From Costus lasius (taxonomy: Eukaryota > Streptophyta > Magnoliopsida > Zingiberales > Costaceae): a stretch of 64,000 nt of DNA. The notes below the pieces were generated by a model, which saw nothing but the letters and a program-made list of their open reading frames with translations, did no database searches and was not told the DNA's origin. The DNA is taken from contig JANVAS020000239.1 in assembly GCA_027563935.2 (NCBI GenBank), forward strand, positions 62,001-126,000. The letters run 5' to 3'. The position numbers and the translations under genes were made by a program. Positions 21,809 through 33,477 of this stretch are shown here, piece after piece (within the stretch, counting starts at the first letter, position 1; each line of letters starts with the position of its first letter).

Positions 21809-24800
21809 CTAATGGTTGAGAAATCTCAAACCCATATTATTACAGTGCTTCTCATGCTTCTGCTGCGCCAGAGGCTTGGTAAGCGGGTCAGCCAGATTGT
21901 CATCTGTATGAACCTTGCAGATTTTGATCTCGCCACGATCAATGATCTCCCGGATCAAGTGAAACCGTCTCTGTATGTGCTTGGACTTCTGGTGCGACCG
22001 TGGTTCCTTTGCTTGTGCTATTGCTCCAGTGTTATCACAGAAGATAACCAAAGGATCTGCACTCGAAGGAACGACACCAAGTTCCTGAATGAACTTACGA
22101 ATCCACACTGCCTCCTTGGATGCTTCCGAGGCTGCAACATACTCGGCTTCTGTTGTGGAATCAGCAACAATAGACTGTTTGAAACTTTTCCACACCACTG
22201 CTCCACCATTCAAGCTAAAAACATAGCCTGATTGCGATCGGAAATCATCCTAGTCCGACTGGAACGAAGCGTCAGTATATCCTTCAATACTGAGTTCTTC
22301 CTGACCACCATATATCAAGAACATATCTTTGGTCCTCCGCAGATATTTCAAAATGTTCTTGACTGCAATCCAGTGTGCCTGACCTGGATTACTTTGGAAT
22401 CGACTGGTCACGCTTAACCCGTAAGCGACGTCTGGGCGAGTACACAACATCGCATACATAATGGATCCAATAGCCGAAGCATAAGGCGTATTGTCCATTT
22501 CATCTTTCTCAGTCTGTGTTTGTGGACACTGACTCTTCGAAAGATTCAGACCATGTCTGACTGGAAGATATCCTCTTTTAGAATTCTCTAAATGGAATCT
22601 CTCTAGGACTTTATCGATGTAAGTACTCTGGCACAGCCCGAGAAGCCTCTTAGATCTATCCCAGATATACATAGGCTGCTTCTCCTAGATCTTTCATCTG
22701 AAAACATTTTCCTACCCATGCTTTAACAGCATGCAATTCAGGAATATCGTTTCCAATGATTAAGATATCATCGACGTAGAGGACTAGGAAAGTAATCACG
22801 CTCCCACTAAACCTCTTATATACACACGGGTCATCTTCGTTCTTGATGAAACCAAACTCAGAGATTGATTTATCAAAACGAATATTCCAGCTTCTAGATG
22901 CTTGTTTAAGTCCATAAATGGACTTCTCTAATTTGCATATTTTATGACGATCTGATGGATTAGTGAAACCTTCAGGTTGTGTCATATACACATCCTCATC
23001 CAGTTTTCCATTAAGGAAAGCCGTCTTCACATCCATCTGCCAGATCTCATAATCGTAATATGCAGCTATCGCGAAGAGAATCCAAATAGACTTAAACATG
23101 GCTACAGGAGAGAAAGTTTCATCATAATCTATCCCATAGATTTGTTTGAAACCTTTCGCTACTAGCCTGCCTTTATAGGTAACCACGTTACCATCCATGT
23201 CAATCTTCTTCTTGAAGATCCATTTGCAGCCTATAGGGATTACTCCCGGAGGTGGATCAACCAAATCCCAGACTTGGTTATCTGACATGGAACCGCATGT
23301 TTAAGTCTTGTCAAAGTTTCATCTTACCTAGAAGCGCATGTTAGGATTCTCTTGTTGAGTAGTCTCGATTTTCACTATTACTTGCTAAAACAAGCTATTT
23401 TCAAACTACGTTAGCACAAGGGGTTTTATGAAGCTATACTTAATTATCAAAATGTTTTCGAAGCGCGTTGTTTGAATGTTGCATGTTTGGTGCCCCCCAT
23501 CAGTTTGAAACCTTTCGCAACTAGCCTGCCTTTATAGGTAACCACGTTACCATCCATGTCAATCTTCTTCTTGAAGATCCATTTACAGCCTATAGGGATT
23601 ATTCCCGGAGGCGGATCAACCAAATCCCAAACTTGGTTATCTGACATGGAGTCCATCTCGGCTCGCATAGCTTCAAGCCATCTAGCTGACTCCGGTCCAC
23701 TGACCGCATCCGCATAAGTAAGGGGTTCATCATTATCAATGATGTAGACTCCGTCATAGCGCTCAGGCTGTCGACGGATCCTTCCCGATCTTCGCGGTTC
23801 CCATGATATCTGAGCCTCAGGTTGTTCAGTAACCTGATCTACCGGCTCAGGCTCATCCAACTGTGCTTGACTACTTTGTCCTTCCTCTGGATTCTCATCC
23901 AGCTTTATTTCTCTCCCACTGGCCTCTTGCAGAAGAAACTCCTTCTCAAGAAAAATGGCCGTCCAAGCAACAAATTCCTTGTTCTCTTTGGGATCGTAGA
24001 AATAATAACCCTTAGTTTCCTTAGGGTAACCGACAAAGATGCATTTCTCAGATCTGCTCTCCAGTTTCCCAGAGGCGAGCTTTTTGACATAAGCCTCGCA
24101 ACCCCAGATCTTAATAAATGTCAAGCTAGGCTATTTCCCATACCATAACTCATATGGAGTCTTTGAAACGGCCTTGGATGGCACTCGGTTTAGTACCTTT
24201 GCAGCTGTTTCCAGTGCAAATCCCCAAAAGGAGTAAGGTAGAGTAGCCTGACTCATCATAGAACGAACCATATCAAGTAACGTTCTATTTCTCCTCTCGG
24301 ACACACCATTCCATTGCGGTGTTCCTGGTGGAGTGAGCTGTGAGATAATCCCACACTCCTTCAGATAGTCAGTAAACTCTCGACTTAGGTATTCTCCACC
24401 TCGATCAGAACGAAGTGCCTTGATATTTCGGCCTAGCTGATTCTGTACTTCATTCTTGAACTCTTTGAACTTGTCAAAAGATTCACTCTTATGCCTCATT
24501 AGATAGACATAACCATACCTACTGAAATCATCAGTAAAGGTAATGAAGTACTGATAGCCACCTCTGGCATGTTTACTAAATGGCCCACACACATCACTGT
24601 GTATAAGGTCAAGTAAAACTGAAGCCCTTTGACCTTTGTTAGGAAAAGGAGACTTCGTCATTTTACCCATTAAACAAGCTTTGCATGTATCAATCTCCTC
24701 ATAGGAGAATGATCCCAGCAGTCCATGATCATGCAACCGCTTAATGCGTTTCTTGTTAATATGGCCTAAACGACTATGCCATAGCAAGGTGCTGTCATCA

Positions 24801-26038
24801 GCATACTTGGCTTTCTTATTATCAATGTTTTGTATAGAATATTCCATGTCCAACATGAATAACCCATTGTTAATTGAACCAGTAGCATAAACAATATTAT
24901 CAAGAGTAAGATAACACTTTGAAATCTTGCATTCAAAGGAAAACCCTTTCCTGACAAGAGAAGGAATAGAGATAATATTTTTGGTAATACTGGGTACAAA
25001 GTAACAATTGTTTAATTCTAATACAATGCCAGATGATAATGAGATGTAATAATCCCCTACAGCAACAGCAGCAACCCGTGCCCCGTTTCCAACTCGTAGG
25101 TCCACCTCATGCTGTCCCACCTGTCTTCTTCTCTTGAGTTCCTGTACATTTGAACAAATGTGAACTCCACATGCAGTGTCCAACACCCATGAAATAGAAG
25201 AAGAGGATATCATGACTTCAGTCACAAATATACCTGAGCCAGAAGCGATGCTTCCCTTCTTGTCTCCTTGGAGCGCTTTACAGTCCTTTTTCCAGTGACC
25301 CAGCTGGCCACAGTGGAAACATCTATTGTCCTTTGACCGCTTCACCTTTTGTTTCAGAGCCTTACTATAGTTCTTGACAGGGGCTTTGCCCTTCTTCCCC
25401 TTCTTCTTGTTCCTAGAAGGAACCATTAAGACAGAGGTTGAAGGCTTTCCCTTCAGAGTCTCCTCCGTAGTCAAGAGCATATTAAGCAACTCTGCCGGAG
25501 TATAGTCGATCTTGTTCATATTAAAATTAATAATGAACGCATCGGAGGAGGCCGGGAGAGACTGCAGAATGATGTCTACAGCAAGCTCCTGATTGATGGT
25601 ATGCCCCAGTTTTTCCAGAGCCTCCTTGTGCCCAATCATCTTGAGCACATGAGCTCCCACTGGACTCCCTTCAGCCAGTTTGCACTGAAAGAAAAGCTTT
25701 GTCAGATTATAGCGTTCAGTCCTCGCCTGTGCAGCATATAGCATCTTGAGGTTTGCTATAATTTCTATAGCAGACATATCCTCATGCTGACGCTGCAGCG
25801 GTGGCGTCATAGACGCTAGCATCAGGCAAGCAACATCAATGCTATCATTGACATGCTTTTCATAGGCATCGCGAACCGCCCTTGCGGCGTTCGCAGCGGG
25901 TTGAGGCGGTATAGCCGTCTCGAGGACATACAGTTTCCTCTCAGCCTTAAGAACGATCTTAAGGTGTCCGAACCAGTCTGAGAAGTTTGGCCCGGCAAAC
26001 TTCTCCCTTTCCAGTAGGGATCGCACATTGAAGCTCAT
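21809..26038 (-). pseudogene. Copia F gag-pol, chimeric and disrupted
   Basis: ATG at 26038, stop at 21809-21811. Gag, zinc knuckle, protease and integrase read openly for 635 codons to a TAG at 24131-24133 (Gln codon in copy H). The frame then continues through the linker to the start of RT and leaves it at about 23502, where a 211-bp stretch of unrelated DNA begins. Beyond it, 148 bp of RT sequence are repeated (23144-23291 and 23503-23650) with five differences. RT with YVDD reads on to about 22670, where ~22 bp are missing and the frame shifts. A further TAG lies near 22251 (Gln, just after YTDASFQSD). The imperfect duplicate suggests a join of two different copies. Not functional. Confidence 0.92.
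23292..23502. other. 211-bp foreign filler between duplicated RT segments
   Basis: Sequence unlike any other part of the window, with no ORF that extends the polyprotein. It ends GGTGCCCCCCATCA before the repeated RT segment. It has no terminal TG/CA LTR structure or recognisable inverted repeats. Origin not identified. Confidence 0.75.
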
Positions 26039-26058
26039 GGTGTTCGTTGCTGCAGGAA

Positions 26059-26063
26059 TCTAC
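26059..26063. repeat. target-site duplication TCTAC (left)
   Basis: TCTAC at 26059-26063 and 35174-35178 flanks element H. Joining the flanks restores the leader sequence GGAATCTACAACAATGC, seen uninterrupted near 31677. Confidence 0.95.
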
Positions 26064-27759
26064 TGAAAGTCCCCTAACCTAAGGGGGGAAACCCTAATGG
26101 TGGCGCATAACAATAATTTCGCATGGGAAGCTAGGGTTTCAAGAGATCTTTATATGTCATATAATTAACTTTTAAATGATTGAATGGATGAAGAAGAACT
26201 CATACCATAGCCATCGGTTTGATGGTGCCTTGGAAGCAAAGGCGCAAATGAACCTTCTCCAAAGTTGACGCACACAAGAAGATCGATGCGCTCACTCCTT
26301 TGAAGCCTTTGTGCTAGCAAAGCCCTTCAAAGGGTCCTTGTCGAATGAAAGGGATGGAGATGTTGATCCTTCTTGGCCGAATCCTCCTCCTCAGTAGCTT
26401 CAAGCGCCGCCACACACAAAAGTGTCGAGAGAGAGAAGTCACGATAGGGAGCCAAGCGAGAATAGGATATCCCTATTCGAACATGAGAGATCTCCAAGTT
26501 GAGATCATGGTTTCTAAAAATAGAAACCACAATTCGCTCACACGTTCACGCCAAGTGAACGAATCACCACGCCATCTCCCTTTGAACCATGCGCTCATAT
26601 AATGAGCCGGTTCAATTTGGTTCGGTTCAAGAACCAACCAAGCCAAGCGATCCAGCCTAGATCTTAATTAAACCCTAAGGCTCCAGATCTAACCGTTCAT
26701 CTCTTGATGCTCCTGATCTCACCGATCTAGCATCCAATCTCTCGATCAAAGCTTACCGATCTCAAGCCCTAATCAATCAAACATGATCAGACCAGATCTC
26801 ACTTACAACCAGAGATTAAATCCCTTTAAACTGAACCCAAATAATTCAGTCCACAAGATCTGACTTAAGTAAGCCATATCATCAATTTGTGCGACCCTAA
26901 GGGTTTCCTTTAAATGTCGGTAACGATAACTTACATCATCACGATCAGTGAGGGGTATCTAGCAACACATCACTGTCTCCCGATATAAAGGAAAGAGTCT
27001 TCCAAGACTACACCCAAACCACAGCACAAGTGTGAAACCAATTTACAAGGCATGCATATTTCCTTTGCCACTGGATGTTCTTATTGGACAAGCGTGTCAA
27101 GCTTGTAGCTCCAATATGATGAGCATGATTAGATCAGATGAACATAGTCATCTGGGTATGGTCATACACTTTCTCAATCATCTCATCCAGGGGGGCCCTT
27201 TAGAACATCACACTCCACTTAAGGAGACGGCAATCCTTTATCTATCACTAGTGCCCTAACCTGATTCAAGCTCACCATCCAAGATAGTCTATAATCATTA
27301 TGTTTCAAATGATATTGAACTACCTCAAAACGATGACAATCATCATTTAGAAAACACAAGTGATCTCAAGTCAGAGGAAATGTGCCACTTGTCGCATTCA
27401 AGGATTATTCATATTGTGACAAGCAATTGAATATCCTAGTAGGGTCTGTCCAGTACATCCATTGTACTCATGAGTCTACATCTTATTCCATGCTCGAAGC
27501 ATCCTATAAGATTAGAGCACATATTAGTCTCAATCATATCAAGACTGTCTCATGTTCACCAAGATATCTCGACTAAGGACTTAACTGCATGTCAGCCTAG
27601 CTGAACAGCATTTGAGACATTATTCAGAAGTACACTTATTGCAGCAGACAATGTAACAAACTGAATAACAACCATGCCTTTATAAACATAAGAGTTTATT
27701 ACATGATACTGATACATTCCCAAGGCCTCAAATATTAGCCTTAAGGGCATACCCCAACA
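26064..27759 (-). repeat. Copia H 3' LTR
   Basis: 1696 bp, TGAAAGTCCCC to CCCCAACA, followed by the polypurine tract and pol stop of H. Confidence 0.95.
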
Positions 27760-27959
27760 ATCTCCCACTTGCACTTAATCTAATGGTTGAGAAATCTCAA
27801 ACCCATATTATTACAGTGCTTCTCATGCTTCTGCTGCGCCAGAGGCTTGGTAAGCGGGTCTGCCAGATTGTCATCTGTATGAACCTTGCAGACTTTGATC
27901 TCGCCACGATCTATGATCTCCCTGATCAAATGAAACCGTCACTGTATGTGCTTGGACTT

Positions 27960-30900
27960 CTAGTGCGACCGTGGTTCCTTTACTTGTGTGATTGCTCCAG
28001 TGTTATCACAAAAGATAACCAAAGGATCTGCACTCGAACGAACAACACCAAGTTCTCTCATGAACTTACGAATCCACACTGCCTCCTTGGATGCTTCCGA
28101 GGCTGCAACATACTCGGCTTCTGTTGTGGAATCAGCAACAGTTGACTGTTTGAAACTTTTCCACACCACCGCTCCTCCATTCAAGCTAAAAATATAGCCT
28201 GATTGCGATCGGAAATCATCCTGGTCAGACTGGAATGAAGCGTCAGTATATCCTTCAATATTGAGTTCTTCCTGACCACCATATATCAAGAACATATCTT
28301 TGGTCCTCCGCAGATATTTTAAAATGTTCTTGACTGCAATCCAGTGCGCCATACCTGGATTACCTTGGAACCGACTGGTCACGCTTAACCCGTAAGCGAC
28401 GTCTGGGCGAGCACACAACATCGCATACATTATGGACCCAATAGCCGAAGCATAAGGCGTATTGTCCATTTCATCTTTCTCAGTCTGTGTTTCTGGACAC
28501 TGACTCTTCGAAAGATTCAGACCATGTCTGACTGGAAGATATCCTCTTTTAGAATTCTCTAAATGGAATCTCTCCAGGACTTTATCGATGTAAGTACTCT
28601 GGCACAGCCCGAGAAGCCTCTTAGATCTATCCCTGTAGATCTTCACACCTAATACATAGGCTGCTTCTCCAAGATCTTTCATCTGGAAACATTTCCTTAG
28701 CCATGCCTTTACGGCATGCATTTCAGGAATGTCGTTTCCAATGATCAAGATATCATCGACGTAGAGGACTAGGAAAGTAATCACGCTCCCACTAAACCTC
28801 TTATATACACACAGGTCATCTTCGTTCTTGATGAAATCAAATTCAGTGACTGATTCATCAAAACGAATATTCCAGCTTCTTGATGCTTGCTTAAGTCCAT
28901 AAATGGACTTCTTTAACTTGCATATTTTATGACGATCTAATGGATTAGTGAAACCCTCATGTTGTGTCATATACACATCCTCTTCCAGATTTCCATTAAG
29001 GAAAGCCGTTTTCACATCCATTTGCCAGATCTCATAATCGAAATTTGCTGCTATCGCGAAAAGAATCCGAATAGACTTAAACATGGCTACAGGAGAGAAA
29101 GTTTCATCATAATCTATCCCGTAGATTTGTTTGAAACCTTTCGCAACTAGCCTGCCTTTATAGGTAACCACGTTACCATCCATGTCAATCTTCTTCTTGA
29201 AGATCCATTTGCAGCCTATAGGGATTACTCCCGGAGGCGGATCAACCAAATCCCATACTTGGTTATCTGACATGGAGTCCATCTCGGCTCGCATAGCTTC
29301 AAGCCATCTAGCTGACTCCGGTCCACTGACCGCATCCGCATAAGTGAGGGGTTCATCATTATCAATGATGTAGACTCCGTCATAGCGCTCAGGCTGTCGA
29401 CGAATCCTTCCCGATCTTCGCGGTTCCCGTGATATCTGAGCCTCAAGTTGTTCAATAACCTGTTCTACTGGCTCAGGCTCATCCAAATTTGCTTGACTAC
29501 TTTGTCCTTCCTCTGGATTCTCATCCAGCTTTATTTCTCTCCCACTGGCCTCTTGCAGAAGAAACTCCTTCTCAAGAAATATGGCCGTCCGAGCAACAAA
29601 CACCGTGTTCTCTTTGGGATCGTAGAAATAATAACCCTTAGTTTCCTCAGGGTAACCGACAAAGATACATTTCTCAGATCTGCTCTCTAGTTTCCCAGAG
29701 GCGAGCTTTTTGACATAAGCCTCGCAGCCCCAGATCCTGATAAATGTCAAGCTCGGCTGTTTCCCATACCATAACTCATATGGTGTGTTTGAAACTGCCT
29801 TGGATGGCACTCGGTTTAGTACCTTTGCAGCTGTCTCCAGTGCAAATCCCCAAAAGGAGTAAGGTAGAGTAGCCTGACTCATCATAGAACGAACCATATC
29901 AAGTAGGGTTCGGTTCCTCCTCTCGGACACACCATTCCATTGCGGTGTTCCTGGCGGAGTGAGCTGTGAGATAATCCCACACTCCTTCAGATAGTCAGTA
30001 AACGCATGACTCGAGTATTCTCCACCTCGATCAGAACGAAGTGCCTTGATATTTCGGCCTAACTGATTTTGTACTTCATTCTTGAACTCTTTGAACTTGT
30101 CAAAAGATTCACTTTTATGTCTCATCAGATAGACATAACCATACCTACTGAAATCATCAGTAAAGGTAATGAAGTACTGATAGCCACCTCTGGCATGTTT
30201 ACTAAATGGCCCACACACATCACTGTGTATAAGGTCAAGTAAACCTGAAGCCCTTTGACCTTTGTGAGGAAAAGGTGACTTCGTCATTTTACCCATTAAA
30301 TAAGCTTTGCATGTATCAATCCCCTCATAGGAGAATGATCCCAGCAGTCCATTATCATGCAACCGCTTAATGCGTTTCTCGTTAATATGGCCTAAACGAC
30401 TATGCCATAGCAAGGTGCTGTCATCAGCATACTTGGCTTTCTTAATATCAATATTTTGTATAGAACATTCCATGTCTAACATGAATAACCCATTGTTAAT
30501 TGAACCAGTAGCATAAACAATATTATCAAGAGAAAGAACACACTTTGAAATATTGCATTCAAAGGAAAATCCCTTCCTGACAAGAGCAGGAATAGAGATA
30601 ATATTCTTAGTAATGCTGGGAACAAAGTAACAACTGTTTAGTTCTAATACAAGCCCAGATGGCAAAGAGATGAAATAGTCTCCTACAGCAACAGCAGCAA
30701 CCCGTGCCCCGTTTCCAACTCGTAGGTCCACCTCATGCTGTCCCACCTGTCTTCTTCTCTTGAGTTCCTGTACATTTGAACAAATGTGAACTCCACATGC
30801 AGTGTCCAACTCCCATGAAATAGAAGAAGAAAACATGACCTCAGTCACATAAATACCTGAGCCAGAAGCGATGCTTCCCTTCTTGTCTCCTTGGAGCGCT

Positions 30901-31661
30901 TTACAGTCCTTTTTCCAGTGACCCAGCTGGCCACAGTGGAAGCATCTATATTCCTTCGACCGCTTAACTTTTTGCTTCAGAGCCTTGCTGTAACTCTTGA
31001 CAGGGGCCTTGCCCTTCTTCCCCTTCTTCTTGTTCCTAGAAGGAACCATTAAGACAGAGGTTGAAGGCTTTCCCTTCAGAGTCTCCTCAGTAGTCAAGAG
31101 CATATTTAGCAGCTCTGCCGGAGTACAATCGATTTTGTTCATATTAAAGTTAATAATGAACGCATCGAAAGAGGGCGGGAGAGACTGCAGAATAATGTCT
31201 ACAGCAAGCTCCTGATTGATGGTATGCCCCAGTTTCTCTAGAGCCTCCTTGTGCCCAATCATCTTGAGCACGTGAGCTCCCACTGGGCTCCCTTCAGCCA
31301 GTTTGCTCTGAAAGAAAAGCTTGGTCAGATTATAGCGTTCAGTCCTCGCCTGTTCAGCATACAGCATCTTGAGGTTCGCTATAATCTCTATAGCCGACAT
31401 ATCCTCATGCTGACGCTGCAGCGGTGGCGTCATAGACGCTAGCATCAGGCAAGCGACATCAATGCTATCATTGACATGCTTTTCATAAGCTTCACGAACC
31501 GCCCTTGCGGCGTTCGCAGCGGGTTGAGGCGGCACAGCCGTCTCGAGGACATACAGTTTCCTCTCTGCCTTAAGAACGATCTTAAGGTGTCCGAACCAGT
31601 CTGAGAAGTTTGGCCCAGCAAACTTCTCCCTTTCCAGTAGGGATCGCACATTGAAGCTCAT
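27960..31661 (-). CDS. Copia H gag-pol polyprotein (nonsense near C-terminus)
   Basis: Open for 1233 codons from ATG 31661. The family stop is at 27780-27782, so one TAG at 27960-27962 (Gln in the other copies) removes ~60 residues. Domains: gag 1-230; CCHC knuckle 240-253; protease Asp286-Thr-Ala; integrase His420, His425, Cys451, Asp481, Asp544, Glu580; RT with YVDD 967-970; RNase H Asp1140, Glu1181, Asp1219. Three changes may matter. The second zinc-ligand Cys of integrase is Tyr454 (TCKAYLMGK; Cys in A and F). The residue before Leu-Asp at the protease is Glu (SWELD, against SWVLD). The C-terminal tail is lost. The catalytic residues otherwise stand. It is the best preserved coding copy in the window. 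Confidence 0.95.
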   Translation of the reverse strand: MSFNVRSLLEREKFAGPNFSDWFGHLKIVLKAERKLYVLETAVPPQPAANAARAVREAYEKHVNDSIDVACLMLASMTPPLQRQHEDMSAIEIIANLKMLYAEQARTERYNLTKLFFQSKLAEGSPVGAHVLKMIGHKEALEKLGHTINQELAVDIILQSLPPSFDAFIINFNMNKIDCTPAELLNMLLTTEETLKGKPSTSVLMVPSRNKKKGKKGKAPVKSYSKALKQKVKRSKEYRCFHCGQLGHWKKDCKALQGDKKGSIASGSGIYVTEVMFSSSISWELDTACGVHICSNVQELKRRRQVGQHEVDLRVGNGARVAAVAVGDYFISLPSGLVLELNSCYFVPSITKNIISIPALVRKGFSFECNISKCVLSLDNIVYATGSINNGLFMLDMECSIQNIDIKKAKYADDSTLLWHSRLGHINEKRIKRLHDNGLLGSFSYEGIDTCKAYLMGKMTKSPFPHKGQRASGLLDLIHSDVCGPFSKHARGGYQYFITFTDDFSRYGYVYLMRHKSESFDKFKEFKNEVQNQLGRNIKALRSDRGGEYSSHAFTDYLKECGIISQLTPPGTPQWNGVSERRNRTLLDMVRSMMSQATLPYSFWGFALETAAKVLNRVPSKAVSNTPYELWYGKQPSLTFIRIWGCEAYVKKLASGKLESRSEKCIFVGYPEETKGYYFYDPKENTVFVARTAIFLEKEFLLQEASGREIKLDENPEEGQSSQANLDEPEPVEQVIEQLEAQISREPRRSGRIRRQPERYDGVYIIDNDEPLTYADAVSGPESARWLEAMRAEMDSMSDNQVWDLVDPPPGVIPIGCKWIFKKKIDMDGNVVTYKGRLVAKGFKQIYGIDYDETFSPVAMFKSIRILFAIAANFDYEIWQMDVKTAFLNGNLEEDVYMTQHEGFTNPLDRHKICKLKKSIYGLKQASRSWNIRFDESVTEFDFIKNEDDLCVYKRFSGSVITFLVLYVDDILIIGNDIPEMHAVKAWLRKCFQMKDLGEAAYVLGVKIYRDRSKRLLGLCQSTYIDKVLERFHLENSKRGYLPVRHGLNLSKSQCPETQTEKDEMDNTPYASAIGSIMYAMLCARPDVAYGLSVTSRFQGNPGMAHWIAVKNILKYLRRTKDMFLIYGGQEELNIEGYTDASFQSDQDDFRSQSGYIFSLNGGAVVWKSFKQSTVADSTTEAEYVAASEASKEAVWIRKFMRELGVVRSSADPLVIFCDNTGAITQVKEPRSH

Positions 31662-33477
31662 GGTGTTCGTTGCTGCAGGAATCTACAACAATGCAAGAAC
31701 AGCAAGGTCAGTATCAATGTAGAGAATCAATCCAGGACTTAAGAAAGATTCTTTTCTCACTATTTTATCTGGCTGAAAAATCCAGCAAAAAAAAACAGCC
31801 CGAAAGAGTAGAACTCTTTTAGTGAGATGGGATCCAGATTTCATACTTGGTCTCCGCGTCCCGCTCAGGCGAGATAAGATGCACAGAGAGTACAAGCACT
31901 AATCTCTGGTAGGCTGTCTCAGCCAATCGCCAACCCGTGCGATTCCCCTTCATCTGGGCAATCCAGCAGACTGTGCCAACTGAGTTGGTACAACACAGTC
32001 TCTGACCCCACAGATGGCTGCCTCCATGCGCTACCATATGCGCCACATATGTAGCCTACATGGTCAAGCTGACCCGACCTACTCCCTGGACCACCACGTT
32101 CTATGCTGAGCAACGAGAAGCGATAAATCCCTTCTCTGTAACACGCAGGTGTAATCCAGCACCGTCTGAAGATAAATGGACGTGCCCACTGAGTGGGTAC
32201 AACACGGCTCCAACGATAGTCAGGACAGTGAGGTTTCGCGTCAGAAGGCTTACGAGCTTGATATTTTGGCGTTGGATTTTAACGATCTTTTATCTTCTTC
32301 ACTATCATGCAATTCCTATGGTGATAGCAGAAGATAAATTAATCATGCTGTTCTACTTATATAAACAATAAAAGAAAGCATGGATCTTATGTGGTAAAAG
32401 CCCATAGCCTAAGTAAGACCTTAATTAACTTAAGTCTTCACTTGCTTTTCTTCATGGGACTTCTGCTGCTCATCTGGCCCAACCCAGGGCCCAAGCGCCA
32501 TCTGCAGCTCAGGTGCGCCTACCAGGGAAAATGCGCTTGGTCCCAGAGTCGAACCCTGGACCTCCCACCTGGTCTAGCCACTACTGCATGCGCCTCTGCC
32601 AAGTGTGCTCTGTGCTCTTGTCTGATTAACTTACAAATTAATCTATCTAGACAAGATTGACACGCAGGTCAATTACACTTTATAAATTTAAATACAATGT
32701 GATACGCAGATCACAATAATTAATTTACAACTTTAATACAGGCACGCAGGCCCCAGCACAGCACACATTTAACATGGGCAGCCCACATAAGAATAAATAA
32801 ACATACATATGGCATCAATCAACATGCGATCCAACCATGAAAATAAAAGTTTTGAAAAACCCCATTGGCATCAATTTTATTTTCCTTATATGCCCTTACT
32901 ACCTTACAACGGTCCATTACTAGGGATCCACTCATCATTTCTAGTTAGATCCGCTGCCCTTACATGCACCAAGTCCTAACTGACTTGAGTCGACCAAATG
33001 GTCAACTATGCATGCGCTAGGGCTGAACGACCACAATGAGGTCTGGCAAGCGGGTGTGACCCCGGGCCTAACTCATGTGCGTTCAAGGTTGTCTCAATCA
33101 GACATCGCTACACGCCTGTCTGCAGTCGACCTATAGCCACCTCATGCTTGCGCACAGGTGCTATCTGGTCAACCCATCTAGGCTGTCAGATGGTCTGATC
33201 AGACTGTTTGGATCTAACCTAGATGATGACTTCAACCCTAATAACCCGTCTAAGGGTTTACAGTAAGGCCTTAGATCTAATGAGAGGCGCGCATGTGAAG
33301 TAGTTTTGAAGAAAACAACTATGCGCCAATCAACATGCGCCAACATAAAACAAGCAAATACAAGTATTTTCGCATATGAAAACTTATCATGTATTTTACG
33401 CATGTTATGAAGATCTAAGCATACATGGATCACAAAGCAATCATATGAACATATAAAACCAGCGCTCTGATACCAAT
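31662..33477 (-). other. Copia H 5' leader with primer site
   Basis: 1816-bp leader homologous to that of A, including both hairpins (31973-31991 and 32182-32200) and the tRNA-like B-box at 32545-32555. The tRNA-iMet primer site is GCTCTGATACCA at 33464-33475, 2 bp from the 5' LTR. No protein-like ORF seen. Confidence 0.85.
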
